A DNA stretch of 64,000 nucleotides from Mycolicibacterium phocaicum (GTDB taxonomy: Bacteria > Actinomycetota > Actinomycetes > Mycobacteriales > Mycobacteriaceae). The first letter of the stretch is position 1; every line of letters begins with the position of its first letter. Below are positions 24,388 to 32,962 of this stretch, in pieces. The translations under genes and the position numbers were made by a program. The DNA is taken from positions 3,596,001 to 3,660,000 of the forward strand of contig NZ_AP022616.1 in the NCBI RefSeq assembly GCF_010731115.1, in the 5' to 3' direction. The notes under the pieces are model-generated. The model ran no database searches and was not told where the DNA came from. It saw only the letters and a list, made by a program, of their open reading frames with translations.

Positions 24388-26820
24388 TCAGCCGGCGTGT
24401 GCGGCCGAGCCCCCACCGGTGGCGGCGGTCGACTTCGCGGCGCCTTCCTTCTTCTGCTTCTTGGTCTTCGGGCTGTCCTTGGCGACCTTCTCGGACTTGT
24501 CCTTACCGGCCTTGGTGTCCTTCGTGACCTTGTCGGTCTTCGCGGGCTTGTCGGCCTTCTTGTCCTTGCCCGCGGTGGACGTGCCGTCGGCATCGTCAGC
24601 GGCGTGCTTCGGCTTCTTACCGCTGTCCGGCGTGGACGGGGTGCCTTCCTCGGCGGCGTGCTTGCCCCCGGACTGCTCGGTGTCCGTCTTGGTATCGGAC
24701 TTCGGGTCGGTCTTCGGGTCGGTCTTGGTGTCCTCTACCTTGGGCTCGGCCTTCGGGTCGGTCTTGGGATCTTCGGCGGCCGGCGTGGTGCCGGTCGTGT
24801 CCTCGGCCGTCTTGCCCTTCTCGCCGGCCGTCTGATCGGTGGCCTGCTTGCCGTCCTTCTTGCTCGTACCGGTGAGGCCGGTGAGGCTGGCCGACAACGG
24901 TGCCAGCTTCGGCGTGGTCGACGGAATGTCCGTCGCGGCCGTCGGGCTGACGACGCCCTCCTTCGCAGCCAGCGAGTTGACCGTCGCGCCCTGCGTCAGG
25001 CCGCCCAGCGTGCCCAGCACGCCGTTGAGCAGGTTCTGCACCGTCCCGGCCAGACCGCCCAGCGGGTTGAAGCTGCCGAGCTTGCCGCCGGTCAGCAGCT
25101 TGATCAGCGCTTCGACAGCGTTGTCCGGCGCAGCGGTCGGGTTGGCGCTGAAGAATTCCTTCTTGAAGCCCGCGACCAGCGAGTTCATGATGTCCGCCGG
25201 CACCTTCTGCCAGTTGACGTTCGGGAACGAGAAGAACGGCGTCGGGGTGGCGGCGTCGTCCAGGGTGCGGCTGTAGGTGCCGTCCGCGTTGCGGACGACG
25301 TCGGTGTAGCCGAGGTTCACCAGGCTGGTCATGGCCGGGGCAAGCGCGTTGGCCAACTTGTAGATGGGGCTGCCCAGCGTGCCGAAGCTGACCATGTTGA
25401 GCACGTCGCCGGTGAGGTACATCGGCTCCATCAGCGGCAGCGTGTTGGTCGGGATCGTCAGATAGATGTTGACGGCCAGCGGATTTCCGGACAGCAGGCC
25501 ACCGGTGAGATCGCCCAGCTGGCTGGTCAGCTGGTTGGTCAGGGTGGCGGTCGAGATGCCGCGCAGCAGGTAGGTCGGCAGGGTGCCGGCCACCAGGTTG
25601 TTGGCCAGGCTGAACGGGTTGGGCCACGCGGCCAGGTCCGAGAACGGCTGGTATTCGAGGGTGGCGTCGACCTTGATGGGCAGCAGGCTCGCACCGCCGA
25701 TGGACAACCCGGTGTTCAGCAGCGGGATGCCGCCGCTGTGCGCGGCCGCAACGTCCGGGGTGATCAGGTTGATGCCGAGCAGGTCGCCGATCGGGTAGAA
25801 GCGCGCCAGCAGACCACCGTTGGCGCGGCCCAGGTTGTTCAGCAGGATCATGGGCAAGACGGTCAGGCTGCCGAGGACCGGGCCCGAATGATTGGCGCCG
25901 CCCGGCTGGTTCGCCAGATCCGCGAGCACCTTCGAATACGCCTGCCCCATCGAGAACGCGCCGAGACCGAAGCCGACAGACAGCGGCACCCGTACGTCGA
26001 TCAGGTCCAGCTTGTCCAGGCCGATGGCGTCACCCACGGTGTTGATGACCACCTGCAGAGCAGAGATCAGCGGCCCCAGGCCGCCGAGGTTCGAGGCCCG
26101 GTCGAGCACCTCGTTGATCAGACCCATGGCTCCGACGTCGAGGTAGTCGGTGTTGTTGATCGCGTTGGCGATCGCGTTGGCGGTGCCCGGCGTCCAGCCG
26201 AGGTCGAGGCCCGCGATCTTCAGCAGCGTGAACACCGGCCCGGCCGTGACGATGTTGACGCCCGGGATGTCCAGGCCACTCAGGTCCAGGATGTTGTCCA
26301 GGCTGATGCCCAGCACGTCCAGCAGGCCGCTGAGCGTCACGTTGCCCTGGGCATCCATGATGCCGAGCGCGCTCAGCAGCGGGACCAGCGCACCGGTGAG
26401 AAGCGGGCCCAGCGCCGCATTGAGCAGCGGCGTCAGCTTGATCGGCAGCGCATCGAGGATCTGGCTGAGCAGATTCTTCGGCAGCTGGTTGATCAGGTTG
26501 GTGAGGTTGAGCCCGCTGAGGCCGCCGGCGGCGCTGAGCGCCTGAACCAGCGGCGGCAGCAGCGCTTCGACGCCGCCCTGCGCCAGGTTGTACGCGGCGT
26601 TGCCCACGCCGAAGGTTATGTCGGGCAGTACGCCCGGCTTCGGGAACGGCGTGGTGAAAGCCGACAGGTTGACGGCCGAGTGCGACGACGGCACCACGCG
26701 CGGAGTCGGCGCGTTCGGCACCGAGGCCGTCACCGTCATGGCGGTGGCTGTTGCAGCCGCCGCACCCAGCAATGCCGCTCGCTTTGCTTGAACCCGCCCA
26801 GCCAGATGCGTAACAGCCAT
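24388..26820 (-). CDS. Large exported protein with PE-PPE-like hydrolase domain (copy 2)
   Basis: From the ATG at 26820, preceded by GAGGGGACGGGGCAA, it is 810 residues. An export signal lies at about 10-40 (AALLGAAAATATAMTVTASV). A Leu/Gly-rich region spans 60-230. The PE-PPE-like domain covers about 255-560 with GLGAFSMGQAY, VLPMILLNNLGRANGGLLA, VKVDATLEY-type segment IKVDATLEYQPFSDLAAW, YLLRGISTATL and NTLPLMEPMYLTGDVLNMV. The tail from about 600 is low complexity (DPKTDPKAEPK, then KAGKDKSEKVAKDSPKTKKQ) with KHAAEE and KHAADD. There is no PE or PPE head. It is paralogous to 17581-20610 and shares its leader. Its promoter lies in the 26821-27230 gap. Confidence 0.85.
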   Translation of the reverse strand: MAVTHLAGRVQAKRAALLGAAAATATAMTVTASVPNAPTPRVVPSSHSAVNLSAFTTPFPKPGVLPDITFGVGNAAYNLAQGGVEALLPPLVQALSAAGGLSGLNLTNLINQLPKNLLSQILDALPIKLTPLLNAALGPLLTGALVPLLSALGIMDAQGNVTLSGLLDVLGISLDNILDLSGLDIPGVNIVTAGPVFTLLKIAGLDLGWTPGTANAIANAINNTDYLDVGAMGLINEVLDRASNLGGLGPLISALQVVINTVGDAIGLDKLDLIDVRVPLSVGFGLGAFSMGQAYSKVLADLANQPGGANHSGPVLGSLTVLPMILLNNLGRANGGLLARFYPIGDLLGINLITPDVAAAHSGGIPLLNTGLSIGGASLLPIKVDATLEYQPFSDLAAWPNPFSLANNLVAGTLPTYLLRGISTATLTNQLTSQLGDLTGGLLSGNPLAVNIYLTIPTNTLPLMEPMYLTGDVLNMVSFGTLGSPIYKLANALAPAMTSLVNLGYTDVVRNADGTYSRTLDDAATPTPFFSFPNVNWQKVPADIMNSLVAGFKKEFFSANPTAAPDNAVEALIKLLTGGKLGSFNPLGGLAGTVQNLLNGVLGTLGGLTQGATVNSLAAKEGVVSPTAATDIPSTTPKLAPLSASLTGLTGTSKKDGKQATDQTAGEKGKTAEDTTGTTPAAEDPKTDPKAEPKVEDTKTDPKTDPKSDTKTDTEQSGGKHAAEEGTPSTPDSGKKPKHAADDADGTSTAGKDKKADKPAKTDKVTKDTKAGKDKSEKVAKDSPKTKKQKKEGAAKSTAATGGGSAAHAG

Positions 26821-26975
26821 TTGCCCCGTCCCCTCAGCCGCCACAATCGGTTATCAACCGGACGGTAACATTAATGCATCGCAGCTCCAACACGCATCTT
26901 GACCAGCCGCTTTCCCAGATTTGGCAAACGGGTGACCGGAGCTCACGCCGCGCCGTGAACGCCGTGAAGTCAGCT

Positions 26976-26996
26976 AATTTTCATTCAGTGAAAATT
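26976..26996. promoter_or_regulatory. AT-rich palindrome upstream of copy 2
   Basis: AATTTTCA (26976-26983) and TGAAAATT (26989-26996) are complements with a 5-nt centre. In such GC-rich DNA it stands out. It lies 156 bases upstream of the ATG of copy 2 and could be a regulator site. The rest of the 410-base gap (26821-27230) shows no gene and no clear terminator for the mce operon. Confidence 0.35.
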
Positions 26997-27230
26997 GTTT
27001 GCTGGTCAACACACGGGCCGGTCTCGGCTCGCCACACGGAGCCGCCGGATATTGACGTCGGCAGCCACTGTGACGTGTGCCCGATGCAGGTCCAGACGTG
27101 ATTCAGGCCATAGCCAGCGGCCGCAGCCTGCACCTGACCAGCCCCGCCGTTGCCGCGAGATGGGCGATTCACAGTGTGCTGACAGGTAGCGCGCGTCAAT
27201 TCAGGCAAACACGCCTAACGAGAGCCGACG

Positions 27231-28097
27231 CTAGATCTGGGGCGTCAGATCCAATTTGGTCAGGGCACTCATCTGACTGACCTTCCACTCAGCGCCGGAA
27301 CGCTTCAGGGTCAGCCGGTACGACAGGTAGCGCAGCGAGGGGATGCCCTTGGTCAGCGGACTGGTCGCGACCGAGTTGGTGTAGACGATCGCGGTGGCCT
27401 CATTTGCACTGATACTTTCCACCGCTGTGCCCATCACCTTGGTCTGGTTGGTGACCTGGGCCTGCTTGTTGCTGGCAACGATCGAATCGACGAACTTGCG
27501 GTACTCCTCGGCGAAACCACCGGCCAGATACTGCTGCGAGCGGTCCGCCAGCTTGTCCATGTCGTTGGGCGAGTACGACCACAACGTGGTCACCGCCGCG
27601 GCAGCGGTCTTGGCGACCTCGAACTTGCTCTGAACCAGGGCGCGATCTGCCAGGTAAGGCTGCGCGGCGGCACCCGCGAACGCGGCGGCACCGACGAAAA
27701 GGGCCGCCGCCACGACACCCGCGGCCAGCAGCCTGCGGCCCGCGGGGCGATGCGGCACCAGCACCACGGGCGCAGTTCCGGGCTCCTCGCCGGCACCCTC
27801 GTCAGCCGCTTCACTGTCCGAGTCTTCCTCTGCGGCAGCATCTTCCGGCTTCTCGTCAACCGCGGCGGCGTCGTCGGCAACCTTGTCGGCCGTATCGGCC
27901 GCCGCGGTGGCGTCGTCGGTACCAGCGTCGGCAGTGGCGGCGTCCTCGACCGGCGCGGCGTCGACGGCCTTCTGCCGGGGCAGCCGGTGCCGGCGCCGGG
28001 CCGCCTTGCCCTGCGGGGCGTCGGCCGTCCCCTGCGGAGCATCGGCCACAGACTCCCCGGGGGTCACATCACCGGATTCATGCGGCTGATCTTCCAC
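27231..28097 (-). CDS. mam1D: Mce-associated membrane protein (Rv0178-type)
   Basis: I start at the GTG at 28097, which has GGAAGG upstream; this overlaps the preceding gene by 34 bases. The 288-residue protein has a long acidic Ala/Asp/Glu-rich cytoplasmic N-terminus (to about 120), one membrane segment (LLAAGVVAAALFVGAAAFAG, about 123-142), and an extracytoplasmic Mce-associated domain (about 150-288) with NDMDKLADRSQQYL and the closing SGAEWKVSQMSALTKLD. Mam proteins stabilise the Mce1 fatty-acid importer. It is the last gene of the mce1 operon. Confidence 0.9.
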   Translation of the reverse strand: MEDQPHESGDVTPGESVADAPQGTADAPQGKAARRRHRLPRQKAVDAAPVEDAATADAGTDDATAAADTADKVADDAAAVDEKPEDAAAEEDSDSEAADEGAGEEPGTAPVVLVPHRPAGRRLLAAGVVAAALFVGAAAFAGAAAQPYLADRALVQSKFEVAKTAAAAVTTLWSYSPNDMDKLADRSQQYLAGGFAEEYRKFVDSIVASNKQAQVTNQTKVMGTAVESISANEATAIVYTNSVATSPLTKGIPSLRYLSYRLTLKRSGAEWKVSQMSALTKLDLTPQI

Positions 28098-28627
28098 TGC
28101 TGCCCTTCCTGCGTAGCCGTTACCACCCAACGCGAGCCACTTTCCACGGTCGCGTTGCCGTCCGGCGTCGTCGTCGTCAGCTTCATCGCGATCAGCACGT
28201 CGGCGCTGCCGTCGTCATTCCACCGTTGTACGCCGGCGTCTTCGACGGTTCCCTCCGCCGGTTGCGCGCGCGCCACCTGCATGAGGATCTGGTCGTGCTT
28301 GTCCTTGAACTGTTTGGCGAACTCGCCGGTGGACTGCCCCGCGATCTTCTCGACGTAGGCGTTGGCGTGGAACGGGTCGACCGCGGTGAAGCCCCTCATG
28401 AACTCTTTGACGTAGCCCAGCACGGCCGCCGACTTGGCCTGACTCGCCACGTCCTTCTCGTGCTGGACCAGCAGGTAGGTGCTGGCCGCGATCGCGGCGA
28501 TCACCAAAACCGTTGTGACGCAGGCGATCACCGCCAACGCCACGCGGCGGGGCACCTCGGCCACCGCCTTGAAGTAGTCACCGGCGACGAAACGCTCGGC
28601 AGCATCGATCTTGCGACGCGGACTCAT
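28064..28627 (-). CDS. mam1C: Mce-associated membrane protein (Rv0177-type)
   Basis: The 187-residue protein starts at an ATG sharing its last base region with the upstream stop (TGATG). A single membrane helix (VALAVIACVTTVLVIAAIAA, about 29-48) is followed by an extracytoplasmic NTF2-like Mce-associated domain (55-187), with MRGFTAVDPFHANAYVEKI and the C-terminal WVVTATQEGQQWKISRMNP. It belongs to the same family as mam1A and mam1D and is probably an accessory subunit of the Mce1 complex at the membrane. Position matches Rv0177. Confidence 0.9.
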   Translation of the reverse strand: MSPRRKIDAAERFVAGDYFKAVAEVPRRVALAVIACVTTVLVIAAIAASTYLLVQHEKDVASQAKSAAVLGYVKEFMRGFTAVDPFHANAYVEKIAGQSTGEFAKQFKDKHDQILMQVARAQPAEGTVEDAGVQRWNDDGSADVLIAMKLTTTTPDGNATVESGSRWVVTATQEGQQWKISRMNPVM

Positions 28628-29598
28628 CAGCGTCCTCCCCGCGGGCTCTTGAGCACCGTCAGATTCGACAACTGCCACTTGCCGTCGTCTGACTTCACGA
28701 AGTCGACCCGCACGGTGGCGGTGATGAACCGTAGGGTGTTGGCGTCGACGCCGCGCTGCCCCTGCAGCGCGAGCAGCATGGTGGCCTGATCGGTTCCGGC
28801 GCTGAGGATCGCGCTGCTCACCGCGTAGTACTGGTTGGTCGTCGGTTTCTTGCTCACGGCCTGCTGCTGCTTGATCAGCTGGTCGCGGTAACCGTCGGTG
28901 ACCAACGCCTGGGCGGTCTTGAAGTCGTTCTGATAGGTGTCGATGCCGTAGCTCAGGACGTGCTCGACGATCTTGGGACCCTGCTCGGAAATCTGGTGCC
29001 GCGCCTCGTCGACCGCGCGGTCGTGCCGGAACTGCACGCCGTAGCTCAGTCCCACCGCCGCCACACAGACCAGAGCACCGGCCACGAGCACCTGCCCGGC
29101 CCGCCGGCCGGGGTCCGCCGCGGGCGCCGGGACGACGCGAACTTCGGTGTGCAGCAACAGATCTGCGAAAGTGCGGTGCCGCGGGTCCCAGAGCGGCCAC
29201 AGCCAGCCCAGCAGCACCGCAACGGTATCCAACAGATGCGCGAGGTCACGCAGGACCAAGCGGCCCATGCCGGCGGGAACGCCGGCGGGCACCCGTTCCA
29301 CCCGGATGGCGAACAGCGAGCGGCCCACGCTCCATCCGGTGATCGACGGCAGCAGCCACCGATTCACCAGGACCGCGGCCGCGGCCACCGTCGCCGCCGC
29401 GGCGTACACCCACAGCGTCCAGCTGTCCCGGGCCGCGTAGCCCAGCAGCGCCGTGACCACGATGACGGCCACGCCCAGCAGCACGTCCAGCGCGAAGGCG
29501 CCGGCCCGCGCCGGCCATGAGGCCAACTCCGGTGCCGCTTCGAACTCGGACCCCGTGCTCACTGCCTCGGCGCTCGTCGTCTCCTGACCAACCGTCAC
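28627..29598 (-). CDS. mam1B: RDD-domain Mce-associated membrane protein (Rv0176-type)
   Basis: The 323-residue protein starts at GTG, overlapping the mam1A stop by 4 bases. An RDD domain fills about 25-150: WPARAGAFALDVLLGVAVIVV, a second helix near 60-80, SVGRSLFAIRVERV, and RHRTFADLLLHTEV. A third membrane segment (VLVAGALVCVAAVGLSYGV) leads into a Mce-associated domain (about 190-323) ending WQLSNLTVLKSP. The RDD part spans the membrane and the C-terminal part lies outside, so it may bridge the permease and the Mce shaft (inference). Confidence 0.9.
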   Translation of the reverse strand: MTVGQETTSAEAVSTGSEFEAAPELASWPARAGAFALDVLLGVAVIVVTALLGYAARDSWTLWVYAAAATVAAAAVLVNRWLLPSITGWSVGRSLFAIRVERVPAGVPAGMGRLVLRDLAHLLDTVAVLLGWLWPLWDPRHRTFADLLLHTEVRVVPAPAADPGRRAGQVLVAGALVCVAAVGLSYGVQFRHDRAVDEARHQISEQGPKIVEHVLSYGIDTYQNDFKTAQALVTDGYRDQLIKQQQAVSKKPTTNQYYAVSSAILSAGTDQATMLLALQGQRGVDANTLRFITATVRVDFVKSDDGKWQLSNLTVLKSPRGGR

Positions 29599-30239
29599 GA
29601 GGTGACCTGGTCGAGCTTGGCCACCTTGAACTTCCCGTCCACCGGTGCCATCTGCGCCCGCATCCGGTAACCGACTTCCTTGTCCTTCTCGGCGCTGTTG
29701 TTGATCTTCACGCGCACCGCCACCAGGACGTCGATGGACCCATCATCGTTGTGCTTCTCGACGGCCGCGCGCATCTGCGAGATCTGCACCTGCACGTTGG
29801 CGGCCTTGTACGCCTCGAGCGTGATGCCGCTCATGAACGAGGCCTGCGTCTGGTACGCGCCGGTGGCGCACTCGATGATCTTCGTCTGCGCGGCGATCAT
29901 GGCCGACGTGTCGGGTGCCTGGGTGGCCGTGACGCAGTCCTTGGCCGCCGCGATGGCGGCCGTCTCGTTCGCCGCGAGCGCCTGACTCTCCCGATGCGAT
30001 TTGAGCGCGAACCAACCGCCCGCGCCGACCGCGGCGGCCAGCACAACAAGCGCCAGGCACACCGTCAGGGCAATGCCCCGCCCGATCCGGGCGGGGCGCT
30101 GCGCACCCTCTGATTCGCCGGTTTCACCCGGTTCCTCGATCGATTCCTCGGCAGACGGCTCTGTCGTCACCACGTCCTGGGACGTGACGTCCTGCTCATC
30201 GGTGGGGTTCAGCTGGCTGGTGCCAGCATCTCCTTCCAT
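29595..30239 (-). CDS. mam1A: Mce-associated membrane protein (Rv0175-type)
   Basis: The 214-residue protein starts at an ATG with AGGAGA upstream, inside the 3' end of mce1F (31-base overlap). A 50-residue acidic N-terminus precedes one membrane helix (IALTVCLALVVLAAAVGAGGW, about 55-75) and an extracytoplasmic domain (80-214) containing two cysteines (KDCVTA and IIECATG) and a closing PVDGKFKVAKLDQV. Same family as mam1C and mam1D. The family contributes to stability of the Mce1 transporter. Confidence 0.9.
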   Translation of the reverse strand: MEGDAGTSQLNPTDEQDVTSQDVVTTEPSAEESIEEPGETGESEGAQRPARIGRGIALTVCLALVVLAAAVGAGGWFALKSHRESQALAANETAAIAAAKDCVTATQAPDTSAMIAAQTKIIECATGAYQTQASFMSGITLEAYKAANVQVQISQMRAAVEKHNDDGSIDVLVAVRVKINNSAEKDKEVGYRMRAQMAPVDGKFKVAKLDQVTS

Positions 30240-31768
30240 CCGTCGTCTCCTGGGTTGCTCGAGTTACTGACCGAATACTTCACACCATTCGGTCCGACCA
30301 CCTGACCGCTCTGCGGGTTGTAGGTGGCCTCTGGTCCTGCTGCCGGAGTGTAGAGGCACTTGTTGGGTTGCTGCCCGCTGCACTCCACCGTGCCCTGCCC
30401 CGGTGCGCTGATCGGGTCACTGGACGGCGCCGACGCACGCTCCGGCGGCGGCAGCATGTTCGCCGGCAGCGGGTTCATCCCGTTGTTGATCGACGGCGCC
30501 GGGATCACCTTGCCCGGGTCGACCGGCTGATCACAACGCGCGGCCGGGGCCGGGCAGTTCACGATCTGGTCCGGGGTGCCGTACCACGGGTTGGTACCGA
30601 GCGGCTCGTACGGCTTGTTGTCGCGGCACTCCATGGGGCTGGCCGCGCGTTTCGCCGGGTTGTCCACACAGGGCAGGTTGCGGGAACCGCGGACCGTGTT
30701 CTGGGCGTCCTTCGGGATCTTGCAGTACAGGCCCGACTCCAGCGGGGCGGTCGACGTGTCCGCCGGGGACCGCCACTGCGACGCCGGCAGGAAGCCGGTG
30801 AGGCACGGCGGCGGCTGGTTGATGCCCAGCGCCAGGTTGATCGGCAGTTCCTTCTCGTAGACCGCGGTCAGCGAGTCGACGATGGGACCGGCCATCGGCA
30901 GCACCACGAGTACCTGCTCGAGGCCCTTGTTGTAGCGCTTCAGCATGTCGAGCACGATCTCGACGTTGGCCAACGACTGCGGCAACGCGTCCCGCACCTC
31001 ACCGAACACCGCGTTGAGCTGATCAGCCGTCGGCGCGCCCTGCTGGATGGCGTTGCGCAGCGCCGCGTCCTGCTGAGCCGACTGCGAGGCCAGCACGTTC
31101 AGGTTCCGGGCCCACCGTGAAATGGCGTCGCCGGACTTGACCTGGCTGTCGATGATCGGCGCCGAGTTCTGGATGATGTCGTCGACCGAACCGAGGTTGT
31201 CCTTGAAGTCCCCCGCCAGCGCCTGGGTCCCGTCGACGAGGTGCTGCAGTGACGGACCGAGCCCGCCGACCGCCTCCGCGGTGTAGTCCAGCAGCGCGCC
31301 GATCTTCTCCTTCGGCAGCGAGGCGAGCGCGTTCTGTGTCGCGTCGAGAGCCGGACCGACCTCCTTGGGGACGGAGCCCTTGGTGATCGTCTGACCAGAT
31401 GTGAGGTAACGCTTGGACGGGTTCTCCGGCGGCACCAGATCGATGAACTGCTCACCGACCGCGGACACCGAGTGCACGTTCGCCTGCACGTTGTCCGGGA
31501 TGTCCACATCGTTGTTGACGTCCATGGTCACACGCGCGCCGGTGACCGTCGGCTCGACGGACAGCACCTTGCCCACCTGGTTACCCAGGTAGGTGACGTT
31601 GGCGGTCTTGTACAGGCCGCCCGAGTTGGGCAGTTCGGCGTACAGCCGATGCATACCCACACCGAGGTAGGTCGGCAGCTTGAGGTACACCAGGGACAGC
31701 CCGACGAGAGCCGCCACGGTCACGATGCTGAAGATGATCAGCTGAATCTTCAGAAAACGGGTAAGCAT
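30209..31768 (-). CDS. mce1F: Mce family protein Mce1F
   Basis: The 519-residue protein has an N-terminal membrane anchor (IQLIIFSIVTVAALVGLSLV, about 8-27), an MCE/MlaD domain (about 35-115, with LYKTANVTYLGNQVGKV), a long helical segment (125-300, heptad-rich) and a Pro/Asn-rich C-terminal region with several cysteines. Mce subunits assemble as a hexameric shaft that carries fatty or mycolic acids across the envelope to the YrbE permease. It is three bases downstream of mce1E and overlaps mam1A. Confidence 0.95.
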   Translation of the reverse strand: MLTRFLKIQLIIFSIVTVAALVGLSLVYLKLPTYLGVGMHRLYAELPNSGGLYKTANVTYLGNQVGKVLSVEPTVTGARVTMDVNNDVDIPDNVQANVHSVSAVGEQFIDLVPPENPSKRYLTSGQTITKGSVPKEVGPALDATQNALASLPKEKIGALLDYTAEAVGGLGPSLQHLVDGTQALAGDFKDNLGSVDDIIQNSAPIIDSQVKSGDAISRWARNLNVLASQSAQQDAALRNAIQQGAPTADQLNAVFGEVRDALPQSLANVEIVLDMLKRYNKGLEQVLVVLPMAGPIVDSLTAVYEKELPINLALGINQPPPCLTGFLPASQWRSPADTSTAPLESGLYCKIPKDAQNTVRGSRNLPCVDNPAKRAASPMECRDNKPYEPLGTNPWYGTPDQIVNCPAPAARCDQPVDPGKVIPAPSINNGMNPLPANMLPPPERASAPSSDPISAPGQGTVECSGQQPNKCLYTPAAGPEATYNPQSGQVVGPNGVKYSVSNSSNPGDDGWKEMLAPAS

Positions 31769-31771
31769 CGG

Positions 31772-32962
31772 TCACTCGCCCCTTTCGATTCGCGGGCCGC
31801 CCGGTGCGTTGGCCGGGTTCGGGGTGAATCGGACGTCCGGGATCATCGTCGCCGGGTCACGGCCCCACGACTGTTCCAGAGCCCGAGCCATACCCGACAG
31901 ACCGGTGCCGGTCAGGATGCCGTTGTCGATGGCACTCAGCGTCAGGTCGAGGTGCAGCGAGAGGTTCATGTAGTCGCCGCGGATCACCTTGGGGATGTTG
32001 TCGATCGGGAACGGCAGCGTGAACAGCAGCTTCATGGCCGGCACTAGGTTCGGTGACGTCTTGGCGATCTGCTTGAGCGCCCGCTGCAACGTCGCGAGAT
32101 TGGTGTGCAGGTTCGCGTTGCTGTTCGACAGCGTGGTGTCCGCAGCCTTCGACAACCGGCCCAGCGCCAGCACGGCGTTCGAGAACAGGTCCTGGGTCTT
32201 GTTGAAGTGCTCGATCAGCGGCGGCGTCTCGGTCAGCACCCGATCAAGGGTGTCGTTGCGATCCGCGACGACCTTCAGCAACGTGTCACTGGAGCGAATG
32301 GCCCGCGTGATGTCCTCGCGCTGCTGATTGATCTCGTCGGTGAACGTGTCCAACCGGTGCAGGAACTCTTTGATCTGATCCGCGCGCCCGTTGAGGATGT
32401 TGTAGACCTCGGACTGGATCTTCTCGACGTTCGGCACACCGCCGCCGTTGAGGATTCCGGAGATGCCGGCCAGCGTCCGCTCGATGGTCGGGTACGCCGA
32501 CGAGTTCTTCAACTCGATGGTGTCGCCGTTGCGCAGCGGTTGGGACGACGGGTCGGCCGGCGGGTCCAGCTCGAGGTGCTGGGCACCCAGCAGGCTGGTC
32601 TGCCCGATCTTGGCCTGCACGTTGCGCGGCAGGTTGATACCGGGGTTCAGATCCACCGTGAGGGTGGGCACCCAGTTCTTCAGCTCGATCGCACGCACCC
32701 GGCCGACGAACACGTCGGCCACCCGGACCCGGCTGTTGGCGTTGAGGCCCAACGTTTCCGGCATCTGGATGTAGATCGTCGAGTGGCCGTCCACCGTGCC
32801 CGGACCACCGGGCAACGGCACGTTGGCGATACCCCGCCAGCCGCAGGAGCTGAGGATCAGCGCCGCCGCCGACAACACGCCGACCCGGCGGGCGTTACGC
32901 GCCCAACCACCGCGGTGCCGCGATGCCGAGGGTGACTTCGGCCCCATGGACCCGGTCATCAT
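31772..32962 (-). CDS. mce1E: Mce family lipoprotein Mce1E (LprK)
   Basis: The 396-residue protein carries a lipobox, LILSSCGW (lipidated Cys about 40), in place of a plain signal anchor, as usual for the E subunit. The MCE domain lies at about 60-135 (TIYIQMPETLGLNANSRVRV), then a helical segment (150-320) with QREDITRAIRSSDTLLKVVA. Two adjacent ATG codons could start it; the first overlaps the mce1D stop as ATGA. The lipid anchor probably ties the Mce1 shaft to the membrane. Confidence 0.95.
   Translation of the reverse strand: MMTGSMGPKSPSASRHRGGWARNARRVGVLSAAALILSSCGWRGIANVPLPGGPGTVDGHSTIYIQMPETLGLNANSRVRVADVFVGRVRAIELKNWVPTLTVDLNPGINLPRNVQAKIGQTSLLGAQHLELDPPADPSSQPLRNGDTIELKNSSAYPTIERTLAGISGILNGGGVPNVEKIQSEVYNILNGRADQIKEFLHRLDTFTDEINQQREDITRAIRSSDTLLKVVADRNDTLDRVLTETPPLIEHFNKTQDLFSNAVLALGRLSKAADTTLSNSNANLHTNLATLQRALKQIAKTSPNLVPAMKLLFTLPFPIDNIPKVIRGDYMNLSLHLDLTLSAIDNGILTGTGLSGMARALEQSWGRDPATMIPDVRFTPNPANAPGGPRIERGE

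Noticed and set aside
24355..26868. Very long open frame (over 800 codons) on the plus strand opposite PE-PPE-like copy 2
   Set aside because: Its Arg/Gln/Val-rich composition is the mirror of G/C-ending codons on the minus strand; the minus-strand protein has a signal, a domain and a paralogue.
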